Both the position numbers and the translations under genes were made by a program. Under the pieces are notes generated by a model. It was given only the letters and a program-made list of their open reading frames with translations, was not told where the DNA came from and made no database searches. A stretch of 64,000 nt of DNA from Halorussus salinus (GTDB taxonomy: Archaea; Halobacteriota; Halobacteria; Halobacteriales; Haladaptataceae), in assembly GCF_004765815.2 (NCBI RefSeq), contig NZ_ML974129.1, positions 1-64,000 of the forward strand, written 5' to 3'. Shown here in pieces: positions 8,537 to 18,015 of the stretch. The first letter of the stretch is position 1, and each line of letters starts with the position of its first letter.

Positions 8537-9967
8537 GTGGAAGTTAGCGACTCCGAAACCGAGACGGTCGGGCGACGAGCGGCGACGTACGCGGCGAGTG
8601 CGACGTTGATTTCCGGCGCGCTCGCCGCACCCGCGGTCGTCGCGCCCGCCTACTCCCGAGCGGTGGGCACGCTCCTCGTCGTACTTGCCGTCGGAGTCGC
8701 ACTCCGGGCCGCGGTCGGTACGGCGCTGGCGTTCCGACCCGCGGACGCGCTCGGTCCGACCGAGGAGACCGACCCGAGTTCGCCCGACGAGTGGCCGACC
8801 GTCAGCGTCGTCGTCACGGCCTACGACGAGGCCGACACCCTGTCGGCGACCGTCGAGGCGTGTCGTCGCCTCGACTACCCCGCGGACAGACTCGACGTAC
8901 TGCTCTGCTACGAACGAGCATCGACCGACGGGACCGCCCGCATCGCCGAGCGAGTCGCGGCCGACAATTCTCGATTCCGGGCAATCGAGCGCGACGCGCC
9001 GCCCGGCGGGAAGGCCCCGGCCGCGAACGTCGGACTGCGCCACGCGACCGGCGACGTAATCGCGTTCGTGGACGCGGGCCAGCGACCCGAATCCGGGGCG
9101 CTCCGGCGGGCCGTCGCGTGGTTCCGAGGAGACGACGACGCGTGGTGTGTGAAAGGACGCTGTTGGGGGACCAACGCCGGGGACTCGCCGGTCGCGCGCC
9201 ACGCCGCCGTCGAGCGCCACCTCGCCGAGCGCGGGGAGTTCGTCGCCCGCGAACTCGCCGACGGATTCACGCTGTTCACCGGCGGACTGGCCTTCTTCCG
9301 CCGGGAGGCGTTCGCGGCGTTGGGAGCGTTCGACGAGACGGTCCTGCTGGAGGACGTGGAGTTCGCCTCGCGGATTCACGCCCGCGGCAAGCGCGTCCGC
9401 GTGGACCCCGGCGTCGTCTCGGCCGAGACCAACCCCGCGACGGTCGGGTCGTGGTGGAGTCGCCGCAAGCGGTGGGCCAGAGGAGGCATGCAGGTCGCCC
9501 GCCGGTATCTCGGGTCGTTCGCCCGGAACGCCGACCTCCCGGCGCGCCTCCGCGCGGACGCCGTGGCGACGTTCGGCGGCCTGCTCGCGCTCCCGGTCGC
9601 GCTCCTCGCGCTTCCGGCGGTGCTGGTCGGTCTCGCCGACGGCGGCCCGGCGAGCTACGTTCCCGCCGAGCGGGCGGTCCTGCTCGCCGCCGGGGCCGCG
9701 GCGCTCCTGTCCCCGGTCGGCGTCTTCGTCCGGGACGCCCTCGACGGTCGGCCCCACTCGTTCGGCGAGTACGCCGCCGTGCCGACGCTCCCGGTCTACT
9801 TCGCCGTCGAGGCCGCGGTCGTCGTGGCCGCGTTTCTGGACGAGTTCGTCCTCCGGCGGCCGTCTGTGTACGTCCCCTCCGACAGGCCGGGCGCGGAGAC
9901 CGACCAGCACGCGGAAGCCAACCAGTCGAGTGCGGAGGCCGACCGTTCCGCCGAGGGCGACGACTGA
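8537..9967 (+). CDS. membrane glycosyltransferase family 2
   Basis: 476-aa GT-A enzyme anchored in the membrane. Two hydrophobic segments lie at about 17-38 and 42-62. The catalytic domain begins at VSVVVTAYDEADT (about 89-101), with an FVDAG acidic site (Asp179), LEDVEF (Glu272-Asp273) and RRKRW (309-313), a variant of the QxxRW motif of processive synthases. Several C-terminal membrane segments (about 345-430) precede an acidic tail. This layout resembles cellulose/hyaluronan-synthase-like enzymes, so it could extend an exopolysaccharide. It starts with GTG at 8537. No other glycan gene is adjacent. Confidence 0.82.
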   Translation: MEVSDSETETVGRRAATYAASATLISGALAAPAVVAPAYSRAVGTLLVVLAVGVALRAAVGTALAFRPADALGPTEETDPSSPDEWPTVSVVVTAYDEADTLSATVEACRRLDYPADRLDVLLCYERASTDGTARIAERVAADNSRFRAIERDAPPGGKAPAANVGLRHATGDVIAFVDAGQRPESGALRRAVAWFRGDDDAWCVKGRCWGTNAGDSPVARHAAVERHLAERGEFVARELADGFTLFTGGLAFFRREAFAALGAFDETVLLEDVEFASRIHARGKRVRVDPGVVSAETNPATVGSWWSRRKRWARGGMQVARRYLGSFARNADLPARLRADAVATFGGLLALPVALLALPAVLVGLADGGPASYVPAERAVLLAAGAAALLSPVGVFVRDALDGRPHSFGEYAAVPTLPVYFAVEAAVVVAAFLDEFVLRRPSVYVPSDRPGAETDQHAEANQSSAEADRSAEGDD

Positions 9968-10044
9968 CCCTCCTCGGGAAGCAGACGGCCGGGTCTCCTC
10001 GCCGGAAGGAAACCGTTTTTCGCCCGCGCTCCGAACTCCTCGCC

Positions 10045-11319
10045 ATGAACGTGCAAGAGTTGGCGGACCTCGGTCCCGACGACCGCCGGGCGCTGTTCGA
10101 CCGCGACGCTGGCATCGAGGGCGTCCGCGAGGACGTGCGGGAAATCGTCTCGCGCGTCCGCGAGGAGGGCGACGTGGCGGTCCGGGAGTTCTGCGAGGAG
10201 TTCGACGACGTGTCGGTCGGCAACCTCGAAATCACCGACGAGGCCGAGCGCGCCTACGACCAACTGGACGACGAGATGCGCGAGACCATCGAGACCGCCG
10301 CGGCGAACGTCCGGGAGTTCCACGAGGCCCAACTCCCCGAGGACTGGCGGCGCGAGTTCTCGTCGGGTCGGGAGTTGGGGCGGCGGTTCCGACCGCTCGA
10401 ACGCGTCGGCGTCTACGTCCCCGGCGGGGCCGCGGCCTACCCCTCCAGCGCGCTGATGGGTGTCATCCCCGCGAAGGTCGCGGGCGTCGAGCAGGTCGCG
10501 GTGGCGACCCCGCCCGCCGACGAGATGAACCCCGTGACGCTCGCGGCCATCCACGCCGCGGGCGCGGACGCGGTGTTCAACGTCGGGGGCGCGCAGGCGG
10601 TCGGCGCGCTGGCCTACGGTACCGAGCAGATAGATAGGGTCCAGAAAATCGTCGGCCCCGGAAACAAGTGGGTCACGGCGGCCAAGGCCGAAGTGCAGGG
10701 CGACGTGGCCATCGACTTCCTCGCCGGGCCGAGCGAGGTGCTGGTCGTCGCCGACGAGACCGCCGACCCGCGACTGGTCGCGGCCGACCTCGTGGCGCAG
10801 GCCGAACACGACCCCGAGGCCTCCGTGGTTGCCGTGACCGACGACCGGCAAACTGCCGAAGAAATCGCCGAGGAGGTCGCGGCCCAACTCCCCGAGCGCG
10901 AGCGCGAGGAGGTCGCCCGTCGAGCCCTCGACAGCGACGTGAGCGGGGTCTTCCTCGCGCGCTCGCCGAGCGAGGCCATCCTGTTCGCCGAGGAGTACGC
11001 CGCCGAACACCTCTCGATTCAGGCCGACGACGACGAGGAGATACTCGACCGCATCGAGAGCGCCGGGTCGGTGTTCCTCGGACCCTTCACCCCGGTCGCG
11101 GCGGGCGACTACGCCAGCGGCACGAACCACGTTCTGCCGACCAACGGACTGGCAAAGATTACCGGCGGCCTCTCGGTCGATACCTTCCTTCGAGAGACCA
11201 CCGTCCAGCGGTTGGACGAGGACGCGCTCGGCGACCTCTCGGAGACGATTACGACGCTCGCGGAGGCGGAAGGATTGGAGGCCCACGCCGAGAGCGTCCG
11301 CAAGCGATTCGAGGACTGA
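10045..11319 (+). CDS. hisD: histidinol dehydrogenase
   Basis: 424-aa cytoplasmic enzyme that carries out the last two oxidations of histidine biosynthesis (L-histidinol to L-histidine, NAD and Zn dependent). Family blocks are clear: YVPGGAAAYPSS, GPGNKWVTAAK, AGPSEVLVVAD, the QAEHD box with catalytic Glu/His, YAAEHLSI, and the C-terminal GDYASGTNHVLPT. The ATG at 10045 gives the usual length; the open frame extends far upstream only because it shadows the glycosyltransferase in another frame. The gene stands alone, as his genes often do in haloarchaea. Confidence 0.97.
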   Translation: MNVQELADLGPDDRRALFDRDAGIEGVREDVREIVSRVREEGDVAVREFCEEFDDVSVGNLEITDEAERAYDQLDDEMRETIETAAANVREFHEAQLPEDWRREFSSGRELGRRFRPLERVGVYVPGGAAAYPSSALMGVIPAKVAGVEQVAVATPPADEMNPVTLAAIHAAGADAVFNVGGAQAVGALAYGTEQIDRVQKIVGPGNKWVTAAKAEVQGDVAIDFLAGPSEVLVVADETADPRLVAADLVAQAEHDPEASVVAVTDDRQTAEEIAEEVAAQLPEREREEVARRALDSDVSGVFLARSPSEAILFAEEYAAEHLSIQADDDEEILDRIESAGSVFLGPFTPVAAGDYASGTNHVLPTNGLAKITGGLSVDTFLRETTVQRLDEDALGDLSETITTLAEAEGLEAHAESVRKRFED

Positions 11320-11325
11320 GACCGC

Positions 11326-12771
11326 TCAGTTCTCTCGGTCGTCTTCCGGCCGCTTCACCTGTTTCTCCTCGGCGTCGCCGTCTCCACCGCTCTCGCTGGC
11401 GTCACTCCCACCGGTCGGCGCGCCGTCGCCGCTCTCGGCGTTCCCTCCGTCCGACTCGTCGCGCTCCCGAACCGCGACCGTCGAGACCCGAGCGCCGTCC
11501 ACCTCCTCCACGTCGAGATAGTAGCCGTCGGTCTCGACGCGGTCGCCGACCTCCGGCGCGCGCCCGAGTCTGTCCAGTACCAGTCCGCCGATGGTGTCGA
11601 AGTCCGCGACCTCGAAATCGGCGTGCAGGCGGTCGTTGACATCCGAGACGGCGACGCCGCCGTCCACGGAGAAGCTTCCGTCGCTCCGGCGGTCGATGGA
11701 GGGCTCGCGGTGGTCCACGTCGAACTCGTCCCGGAGGTCGCCGACGACGACCTCCACGAGGTCCTCGACGGTCACGATGCCCTCGAACGACCCCCACTCG
11801 TCGATGACCGCGGCCATCTGTCCCTGCTGGTCCTGAAACTCCGAGAGGAGGTCGTTGATGCGACCGGTCTCGGGGACGACCGGCAGGTCGCGCGCGAGGT
11901 CCGCGGCCGTGACCGCGGCGGTCCCGTCGGCGGACTCGCCCGCCTCCAGCACGTCTTTCACGTCCACGTACCCCACGACCTGATTGCCGTCGTCGGCCTC
12001 CACGACGGGGTAGCGCGTGTGTCCCTCCTCGATTATCAGCGTTCGGAGGTCCGACAGCGGGAGGTCGGCGGGCGCGCTCACCACGTCGGGGCGCGGAACC
12101 ATGACCTCCCGGACGGTGATGTCGTCGAGGTCGAACACGCGCTCTATCATCTCGACCTCCGACTTGTCGATGTGACCTTGCTTGCCCGAGCGCGTCAGCA
12201 CCATCAGGAGTTCCTCCTCTTCGAGGCTCTCCTCGCTCTCGGTCACGGGCGGCACGCCGATGAGTCGCGTGAAGGCGTTGGCCGTCCCGTTGAACACGAC
12301 GATACCGGGCACGAACAGGTAGTAGAAGAACTTCATCGGGGGCGCGGCCAGTAGCGAGACGCGCTCGGCCTTCGCGATGGCTATCGTCTTCGGCGCGAGT
12401 TCGCCGAAGACGACGTGCAGGAACGTGATGAAGCCGAACCCGACGGCGAAGGCGACGAGGTGGACGAGGTTCGACGGGAGGAGCGACCCCAACACGGGTT
12501 CGATGAGCGCCGCCACGGCCGGTTCGCCGATCCACCCCAGACCGAGCGACGATATCGTGATGCCGAGTTGGGTCACCGCGAGGTAGTCGTCGAGGCTCTC
12601 CATCGCGGTCTGGAGCGTGTTCGCGCCGGGCTTGCCCTCCTCGACCAGCGTCTCGACGGTGGTGGCCCTGATTCTGACGAAGGCGAACTCCGTGGCGACG
12701 AAGAAGCCGTTCAACACGACCAGCAGGAGCGCGAGGAGGACCCGACCGACCGAGAACGCGAGGTCTACCAT
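11326..12771 (-). CDS. CNNM/CBS/CorC-type membrane protein (HlyC/CorC family)
   Basis: 481-aa protein of the magnesium/cobalt efflux-associated family once called hemolysin C. An N-terminal DUF21/CNNM membrane domain (about 1-185) has hydrophobic segments near 7-29, 62-82, 100-122 and 144-164 and the conserved GELAPKT motif (123-129). A CBS pair follows (about 220-345, with VMVPRPDVV and RYPVVE), then a CorC/HlyC transporter-associated domain (about 355-435). The last 40 residues are a Gly/Asp/Glu tail typical of halophiles. It converges with hisD, with 6 nt between them. Ion specificity is not shown by the sequence. Confidence 0.92.
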   Translation of the reverse strand: MVDLAFSVGRVLLALLLVVLNGFFVATEFAFVRIRATTVETLVEEGKPGANTLQTAMESLDDYLAVTQLGITISSLGLGWIGEPAVAALIEPVLGSLLPSNLVHLVAFAVGFGFITFLHVVFGELAPKTIAIAKAERVSLLAAPPMKFFYYLFVPGIVVFNGTANAFTRLIGVPPVTESEESLEEEELLMVLTRSGKQGHIDKSEVEMIERVFDLDDITVREVMVPRPDVVSAPADLPLSDLRTLIIEEGHTRYPVVEADDGNQVVGYVDVKDVLEAGESADGTAAVTAADLARDLPVVPETGRINDLLSEFQDQQGQMAAVIDEWGSFEGIVTVEDLVEVVVGDLRDEFDVDHREPSIDRRSDGSFSVDGGVAVSDVNDRLHADFEVADFDTIGGLVLDRLGRAPEVGDRVETDGYYLDVEEVDGARVSTVAVRERDESDGGNAESGDGAPTGGSDASESGGDGDAEEKQVKRPEDDREN

Positions 12772-12942
12772 CCGCGCCTCCGCGGCGGCCCGGTCGAACC
12801 GCGTCGTGTCCGCACGAGCGAGTCGTCGCGCGCGGCGCTATCCGGCACCGGCGCGACGGCTACGTATCCAGTCATGCATTAGGGTAGCGTTCACGATGTG
12901 ATAAGAATGACCTTCCCGCTCGGCGGCACCCGACCCCGCGAG

Positions 12943-13311
12943 CTACGTCCGGAAGCTCTCGCCACAGCCACACTCGCTGACGACGTTCGGGTTCTCGACG
13001 TGGAAGCCCGCACCCTGCAGGCCGTCCTCGTAGTCCACGACGCTCCCCTCGATGTAGTTCATGCTCGCGGGGTCCACGAACACCCGGAGACCGTGATGCT
13101 CGTACACCGTGTCGTCTTCTTCCGGCTCCTCGTCGAATCGCATCCCGTAGGAGAGGCCCGCACAGCCGCCCTGCTGGACGAACAGGCGGAGTCCGGCGAT
13201 TCCCGTGTCTAGCTCCTCGCTCTCCAGCAGTCCGAGTGCTTCGTCGGCGGCGTCGGGCGTCACCTCGATTTTCGGCGTGGCGTCGCCGTCGGGTGCGGTG
13301 TCGGTACTCAT
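12943..13311 (-). CDS. HesB/IscA-type iron-sulfur cluster carrier
   Basis: 122-aa A-type carrier that would bind and pass Fe-S clusters to apoproteins. The three diagnostic cysteines are present: C50 in GGCAGLSYGM and C114/C116 in the C-terminal CGCG motif. The body (about 14-122) is the whole family domain, preceded by a short acidic extension. No isc or suf genes adjoin it. ErpA/IscA subclass cannot be resolved without a tree. Confidence 0.95.
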   Translation of the reverse strand: MSTDTAPDGDATPKIEVTPDAADEALGLLESEELDTGIAGLRLFVQQGGCAGLSYGMRFDEEPEEDDTVYEHHGLRVFVDPASMNYIEGSVVDYEDGLQGAGFHVENPNVVSECGCGESFRT

Positions 13312-13396
13312 ACCTCACAGTTGCGCGGCCGGGGTGTTAATCCTGACGCCGACGGCCGAACTCGTTCGGACGAATCGACTCTCCGGCGTCGGTCCG

Positions 13397-13597
13397 CTAC
13401 TCCTCCAACTCGAAGGCGACCGTGACCTCGGCCTGATACTCGCGGTCCGGCGCGTTGGCCACCTCGACGCCCAACTCGTCTACTTCGATCCACTTCACGT
13501 TCTGGAGGGTCTCCTCGGCGCGGTCGATGGCGTCGTCCGCGGCGGCGTCGAAACTCTCGGAACTCGTGCCGATGAGCGTGATCTTCTTGAACACCAT
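13397..13597 (-). CDS. dodecin
   Basis: 66-aa flavin-storage protein expected to form a hollow dodecamer binding riboflavin or FMN. The sequence begins [16 protein letters not shown], has the family Trp in the NVKWIEVD strand (W36) and ends in the [14 protein letters not shown] strand. The length matches known haloarchaeal dodecins. The start ATG is at 13597; longer in-frame extensions would read the antisense of the next gene and lack halophile codon use. It stands alone in the genome context seen here. Confidence 0.93.
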   Translation of the reverse strand: MVFKKITLIGTSSESFDAAADDAIDRAEETLQNVKWIEVDELGVEVANAPDREYQAEVTVAFELEE

Positions 13598-13671
13598 AGC
13601 TCCTCCGGATACGGCGGGGAGACGCAAAAAGGTACACGGCCGCTCGCCCCGCCGATTCGCCGACGGCGTTC

Positions 13672-14322
13672 CTACTCGCCGATTCGGCGGCGGTCGAGGC
13701 GGTCGGCGAGCGCGCCCACCACGTCCGAGAGGTACGCCGTCCCCCAGACCGCGACGAGGAGGCCGCCCACCGTGTCGAACAGCAGGTCCTTCATCGTGTC
13801 TTCGAGACCGAACTGGGTGAGAATCTTGGCGCTCCCCATGATGGAAGCCAGTCCGCCGACGCCGAACTCGATGACCTCCCAGACGACGCCGAACGCCACG
13901 ACGAACAGCAGAATGAAGACGAACGTGAACCGCGGCGGGAGGTAGATGTCGTCGGTGTGTTCGTCGAGCGCGCGGGTGGTCGCGTAGCCGATGGCCGCCA
14001 CGAGCGACGACGAGAGCGCGTGGGTCATGTGGTCCCACCACCAGAGCGTCGGGTCGCGGTACGGGCCGAGCGTCCCGAGCGCGTGGAGGAAGACGGCGGC
14101 CGTAATCCAGAGGGTCAACCCCGCGTCCATCGGAATGTCGTAGTCGCGTTCGAGTATCGCGGGCAGGAACGTGATGGCGAACGCGATGCTCGCGTTGACC
14201 ACGACGCCGACGTTCCGCCGGTAGAGACCCGCCAGCAGGACGACCACGAGTCCGACCTCCATCGCGCGGGTCGCCTGTTTCTGTCTGCGCTCGGAGATGC
14301 GGAGTCGGTCGCGGACTCTCAT
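13672..14322 (-). CDS. polytopic membrane protein, YjdF/DUF2238-like
   Basis: 216-aa membrane protein with about 6 hydrophobic segments. Polar residues lie inside or beside membrane segments: [10 protein letters not shown], a [10 protein letters not shown] block and a late DLLFDTVGG block, the pattern I associate with DUF2238/YjdF proteins. Acidic and His residues in these blocks might coordinate a metal, but this is speculation. Its start overlaps the stop of the next upstream gene by 4 nt (ATGA), so the two membrane proteins are probably made together. Confidence 0.78.
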   Translation of the reverse strand: MRVRDRLRISERRQKQATRAMEVGLVVVLLAGLYRRNVGVVVNASIAFAITFLPAILERDYDIPMDAGLTLWITAAVFLHALGTLGPYRDPTLWWWDHMTHALSSSLVAAIGYATTRALDEHTDDIYLPPRFTFVFILLFVVAFGVVWEVIEFGVGGLASIMGSAKILTQFGLEDTMKDLLFDTVGGLLVAVWGTAYLSDVVGALADRLDRRRIGE

Positions 14323-14927
14323 AGCCGCTCACCGTGTTCCCCCGGCAGTCGCGCCCCGACGCGCGCGAACCGCCGGAAGTACCACTCGAAGACGACGCCA
14401 GCCACCACGCCGACGGCCGTCGCGGCCACGAAGTCCCACATCAGTCGGTGTTCGCTGTGGATGAACGCGGTGCCGAGGTAGATGTCCGAGAGCCACTGGA
14501 CGACCGCCCAGACGCCCGCGGTGGCTATCGTGGCGACCACGACGAACAGCACCGCGAACCAGTAGGTCATCTCGACGGGGGTGAAGACGTGCAACTCGAC
14601 GGCGACGACGAGCGCCAGCGCCGCGACCGAGAGGTACGTCGCCACCCGCGAGGTAATCGGGAGCGTCGCCATCGCCCGCCCGAGGACCGGGAGCGCCGAG
14701 AGCGCCAACACTTCCCACGGGAGCATCACCGTCCAGTCTCGGTCGGCGACCGCGGGGACCAGCGCCACCGCCGCGACGAACGCGGCGAACCCCGCCCAGA
14801 GGAGGTTCCCGTCGAGGAACTCCTCGGCCGCGACCAGCGCGAGGAAGGCCACGAGCGCCCACCCGAGGGCGGCGTTCACGCGCTCGTCCTCTACGACTCG
14901 GTCGAGCGCGCCCGTACTGCGTGCCAT
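14319..14927 (-). CDS. haloarchaeal membrane protein, partner of 13672-14322
   Basis: 202-aa protein with about six hydrophobic segments (roughly 20-60, 68-90, 98-113, 120-145 and 165-185) and an Arg-rich C-terminus. I do not recognise a family. It precedes and overlaps the YjdF-like gene by 4 nt, a sign of translational coupling and a likely shared complex or pathway. The start ATG (14927) follows a region without other good starts. Confidence 0.75.
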   Translation of the reverse strand: MARSTGALDRVVEDERVNAALGWALVAFLALVAAEEFLDGNLLWAGFAAFVAAVALVPAVADRDWTVMLPWEVLALSALPVLGRAMATLPITSRVATYLSVAALALVVAVELHVFTPVEMTYWFAVLFVVVATIATAGVWAVVQWLSDIYLGTAFIHSEHRLMWDFVAATAVGVVAGVVFEWYFRRFARVGARLPGEHGERL

Positions 14928-15084
14928 GGCGGTTCGTAGAGAGCGACCCGATATGAAAGCAAGGGGTGTCGGGTCGGTCCGAGTCAGGTCGGTGGGGCCG
15001 AGTCGCTCGAACCGGGTCCGGCGAGGCCGGGTCCTTCGGCCCCGTCGAGTCGGCCACGCCGCCCGAGTGACGAGGAGCGAACGC

Positions 15085-16083
15085 TCACGCGAACGGGACC
15101 GACACGTAGACCAGCGTGTAGGTCAGCGCGGCGATGGAGACCGCCGTCAGGCCGGTCAACACCCACGTCACGGCCTCGTTCCACTCCGCGGACAACACCG
15201 ACCGGGAGGGCAGGAGGTTCGGCGCGACCCCGACCGCGCCGACCGCCAGAATCGAGAACACGAAGTGGTACGACACGTCGAGCGTCGGCGCGGGCATCGC
15301 CACCGCCGCGATGGCGTAGGCGGCCCCGAACGCCGCGCGGGTGTCCACGTGTTCGAGGAGACGCCGGTCGGTCGCGCGCAGGTAGACGTACCCCGCGAGC
15401 CAGATAGTCGCCAACTCGACGCCGAACACCGCCAACAGGTTGAGCGTCGGGTCCGCGAGCAGGGTGACGCGCTCGGTCAGCAGACGCAGGTCCAGCGGAT
15501 ACAGGAAGCGCGGCGGCGCGCCCGTGAACAGGTCGCCGAAGGGGTGGGTAAGCAACCCCAGAAGCGCCGCGGCCAGAATCGTCCGCGGGCCGAAGTCGGT
15601 CCGGCGCGCGGCGACCGCCGCGACGGCGAGGCCCGCGAGGAGGAACGCCAGCATCACCGCGCCGCCGAGGAGGCCGCTCTCGGCGACCGACGCGGCGGTC
15701 AGTCCCGTCACGAGCGCGGCCGCGAGGAGCCGAGACCAGCGGCCGCCGAGGCGAGACCATCGGCCGTCCGAGCGCGACGCCGCGGTCTTGCGCCCCGCGA
15801 CCGCCGCCGCGAACGCCGCGCTGGCGACGACGCCGACGACGAGCGAGTGGGTCACGGCGCGGTGGACGAGGTGGGAACTCTGCCAGAACGCTTCGGTCAT
15901 GGCCCAAACGCCCCCGAACCCGACCTGCGCGAGGCCGACGACGGCGTAGAGCATGTCCACGTCCGGCACCGCGGCGAACGCGCCCGCAATCGCCCCGAAT
16001 GTGAGGGCGCGCTCGCTGGGCCACCGTCGCATCGTGACGGCGGTCGCTACGGCGAACGCGACCATCGCGTGCCCGACCATCAT
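15085..16083 (-). CDS. YdjM/DUF457-like membrane-bound metal-dependent hydrolase
   Basis: 332-aa integral membrane protein. The N-terminus MMVGHAMVAFAVAT with His5, the VPDVDMLY block and HRAVTHSLVVG are the conserved metal-binding His/Asp positions of the DUF457 family (LexA-regulated YdjM in E. coli). About eight more hydrophobic segments follow. Haloarchaea often have several copies; the substrate is unknown. A TATA-like element on the minus strand (16118-16107, cttatatc) sits about 27 nt before the ATG and supports a leaderless start at 16083. Confidence 0.87.
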   Translation of the reverse strand: MMVGHAMVAFAVATAVTMRRWPSERALTFGAIAGAFAAVPDVDMLYAVVGLAQVGFGGVWAMTEAFWQSSHLVHRAVTHSLVVGVVASAAFAAAVAGRKTAASRSDGRWSRLGGRWSRLLAAALVTGLTAASVAESGLLGGAVMLAFLLAGLAVAAVAARRTDFGPRTILAAALLGLLTHPFGDLFTGAPPRFLYPLDLRLLTERVTLLADPTLNLLAVFGVELATIWLAGYVYLRATDRRLLEHVDTRAAFGAAYAIAAVAMPAPTLDVSYHFVFSILAVGAVGVAPNLLPSRSVLSAEWNEAVTWVLTGLTAVSIAALTYTLVYVSVPFA

Positions 16084-16273
16084 GGATACGTCCGTTGGCG
16101 CTCGGGCGATATAAGCGTCTCCCCGTCTGCGAGAGATTTACAGTCGGGGTTCCCGTGTCACCGAACACAGCCGTCGTTAGCCATCGACATGTCTGTAGCT
16201 GGCGAAAAGAAATACTACGCTTTTCTAAACTCGTCTACGCACGGCTATCGAGCGCGAGAGTGACGTAATCGGT

Positions 16274-16293
16274 CGGGCGGAAATCTCCGCCCG
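16274..16293. repeat. 8-bp perfect inverted repeat
   Basis: CGGGCGGA (16274-16281) and its complement TCCGCCCG (16286-16293) flank a 4-nt AATC loop. The tight loop and GC stem would form a stable hairpin in RNA from either strand. Confidence 0.6.
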
Positions 16294-16384
16294 CCACGGC
16301 AGAAAGACGGCTCGGGACGCCGCGCAAGCGGTCGCGACCGCGACTCGGCCGCCCTCCGTCGGGCAGTAGCGTCGTGCCCGCACG

Positions 16385-16417
16385 GGGTCGGACCAACCTC
16401 CCCCGTTTGGTGGACCC
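16385..16417. repeat. interrupted inverted repeat
   Basis: GGGTC (16385-16389) pairs with GACCC (16413-16417) and ACCAA (16392-16396) with TTGGT (16407-16411), with a small internal bulge and a C-rich 10-nt loop. It is the middle of three stems in this intergenic region. Confidence 0.5.
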
Positions 16418-16454
16418 TCGTACGGGCTTCGGTCGTAGCCGTCCGTCGGTCGCT

Positions 16455-16472
16455 CCCGCGGTCCCCCGCGGG
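16455..16472. repeat. 7-bp perfect inverted repeat
   Basis: CCCGCGG (16455-16461) and CCGCGGG (16466-16472) flank a TCCC loop. It is the third stem of the possible structured RNA. Confidence 0.55.
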
Positions 16473-16703
16473 TCCGGTCGTGCCGTTTCGAAATCTCGCC
16501 CGTCGAACGCGCCCCCGTCGCGTCCGTCTGGGCGTCATCATGTATGCCAGTCACTGGAATAAACGGACACGACCGTTCTGTCCGTTCAGCGACCGAAACG
16601 CCGGGTTTCCCCGGCTTCCAGTCGTTCGGAGTCGCGCAACGCGACGTTACGAGACCTCACGCCGTCGGAAACGATGGAATAATCCGGTCGCGGGGGTGAA
16701 ATC

Positions 16704-16711
16704 GTTTAAGT
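16704..16711 (+). promoter_or_regulatory. TATA-like box of the aminotransferase gene
   Basis: The element gtttaag, centred about 28 nt before the ATG at 16736, is the expected spacing for leaderless transcription in haloarchaea. Confidence 0.6.
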
Positions 16712-16735
16712 CGCCGCGGGGAGATATCACGGGGT

Positions 16736-17926
16736 ATGGTGGAGAAACCCGACGTTGGCGAGTTGACGCCGCCGGACAGGACGCTGATGGGTCCCGGACC
16801 GAGCGAGGTCCACCCGCGGGTACTGCGCGCGATGAGTACCCCGCTGGTCGGCCACTTGGACCCCTCGTTCATCGAGGTCATGAACGAGGTCCAAGACCTG
16901 CTCCGGTACACCTTCCGGACGGACAACCAGTGGACGATTCCGGTCTCGGGCACCGGTTCGGCCGCGATGGAGGCCGCCATCGGTAACGTCGTGGAACCCG
17001 GCGACACGATGCTGGTGCCGACGAACGGTTACTTCGGCGGCCGGATGGAGGAGATGGCCACTCGCGCGGGCGGCGAGGTCGTCCACGTGGACGCGCCGTG
17101 GGGCGAGCCGTTGGACCCCGCCGACGTGGCCGCGGCGATGGACGAACACCAACCCGACGTGTTCGGGTTCGTCCACGCCGAGACCAGCACGGGCGTCCTC
17201 CAACCCGAGGTGTCGGAACTGACGAGCGTCGCCCACGACCACGACGCGCTCGTGATAGCCGACACCGTGACCTCGCTCGGCGGCGTCGAGCTGAAGGTAG
17301 ACGACTGGGACATCGACGTGGCCTACTCCGGCCCGCAGAAGTGCCTCTCGTGTCCGCCGGGCGCGGCCCCGCTCACGCTCAACGACCGCGCGATGGACAA
17401 GGTGCTGTCCCGCGACGAGGAGGCCCGGTCGTGGTATCTCGACCTCTCGTTGCTGGAAGGCTACTGGGGAGACGACCGGTCGTACCACCACACCGCGCCC
17501 ATCACGAACGTCTACGCGCTCCGGGAGGCCCTGCGCCTCGTCGCCGAGGAGGGCATCGAAGACCGCTGGGAGCGCCACCGCGAGAACGCCAGCGCGTTGA
17601 AGGCGGGCGTCGAGGCGATGGGGATGGAGATGAACGCGGCCGACGACTACTGGCTCCCGAGCCTCAACGCGGTTCGCGTGCCCGACGGCGTGACCGACAC
17701 CGACGTGACGAGCTACCTGCTCGACCAGTACGACCTCGAAATCGCCACCGGACTCGGTGACTTGGAGGGCGACATCTTCCGCATCGGTTGCATGGGGTAC
17801 TCGTCGCGCGCCGAGACGGTCTCGTACCTGATGGCCGCGCTGGGCGACGCGCTCGACGAGCAGGGCGCGGACGTGGACGTAGAGGCCGGACTCGCGGCGA
17901 CGGCCGAACGGCTCGGCGAGCGGTAA
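16736..17926 (+). CDS. class V PLP aminotransferase, alanine-glyoxylate/serine-pyruvate type
   Basis: 396-aa aminotransferase. The N-terminal MGPGPSEVHPRVL block is typical of the alanine-glyoxylate/serine-glyoxylate group, VSGTGSAAMEA binds the cofactor phosphate, IADTVTSLGG carries the pyridine-binding Asp, and YSGPQKCLSCPPG holds the Schiff-base Lys202. Likely reactions are transamination of Ala or Ser with glyoxylate or pyruvate; the exact donor cannot be assigned. It is monocistronic by spacing. The ATG is supported by the TATA-like box upstream. Confidence 0.92.
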   Translation: MVEKPDVGELTPPDRTLMGPGPSEVHPRVLRAMSTPLVGHLDPSFIEVMNEVQDLLRYTFRTDNQWTIPVSGTGSAAMEAAIGNVVEPGDTMLVPTNGYFGGRMEEMATRAGGEVVHVDAPWGEPLDPADVAAAMDEHQPDVFGFVHAETSTGVLQPEVSELTSVAHDHDALVIADTVTSLGGVELKVDDWDIDVAYSGPQKCLSCPPGAAPLTLNDRAMDKVLSRDEEARSWYLDLSLLEGYWGDDRSYHHTAPITNVYALREALRLVAEEGIEDRWERHRENASALKAGVEAMGMEMNAADDYWLPSLNAVRVPDGVTDTDVTSYLLDQYDLEIATGLGDLEGDIFRIGCMGYSSRAETVSYLMAALGDALDEQGADVDVEAGLAATAERLGER

Positions 17927-18015
17927 GTCGAGCGACGGCGGTCGAACTGCCCGGTGAGACGCGATGCGCGGTGAAATGCGAAACGGTGCGCCGGAAGTCC
18001 GGCGCGAGAACGATT

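Larger units (their letters stand above)
16084..16735. other. 652-nt intergenic region with three hairpins
   Basis: No ORF here has haloarchaeal codon use or a recognisable product; a 109-codon minus frame (16225-16554) is rich in Arg/Pro and unconvincing. The right end holds the promoter of the aminotransferase gene. The centre (16274-16472) holds three strong inverted repeats listed separately and may encode a structured RNA or be a gene relic. Confidence 0.6.

Noticed and set aside
8791-10044. N-terminal extension of the hisD reading frame
   Set aside because: It overlaps the glycosyltransferase gene in another frame, is Arg-rich and has no homology to hisD; the ATG at 10045 gives the normal enzyme length.
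16260-16490. RNase P RNA or SRP RNA
   Set aside because: The conserved RNase P core words (GAGGAAAGUC and ACAGAA types) and the SRP helix 8 GGAAG/AGCA signature are not present on either strand.
16225-16554. 109-aa minus-strand frame in the hairpin-rich gap
   Set aside because: Composition is Arg/Pro rich, not acidic, and it has no motif. A structured RNA or relic explains the region better.
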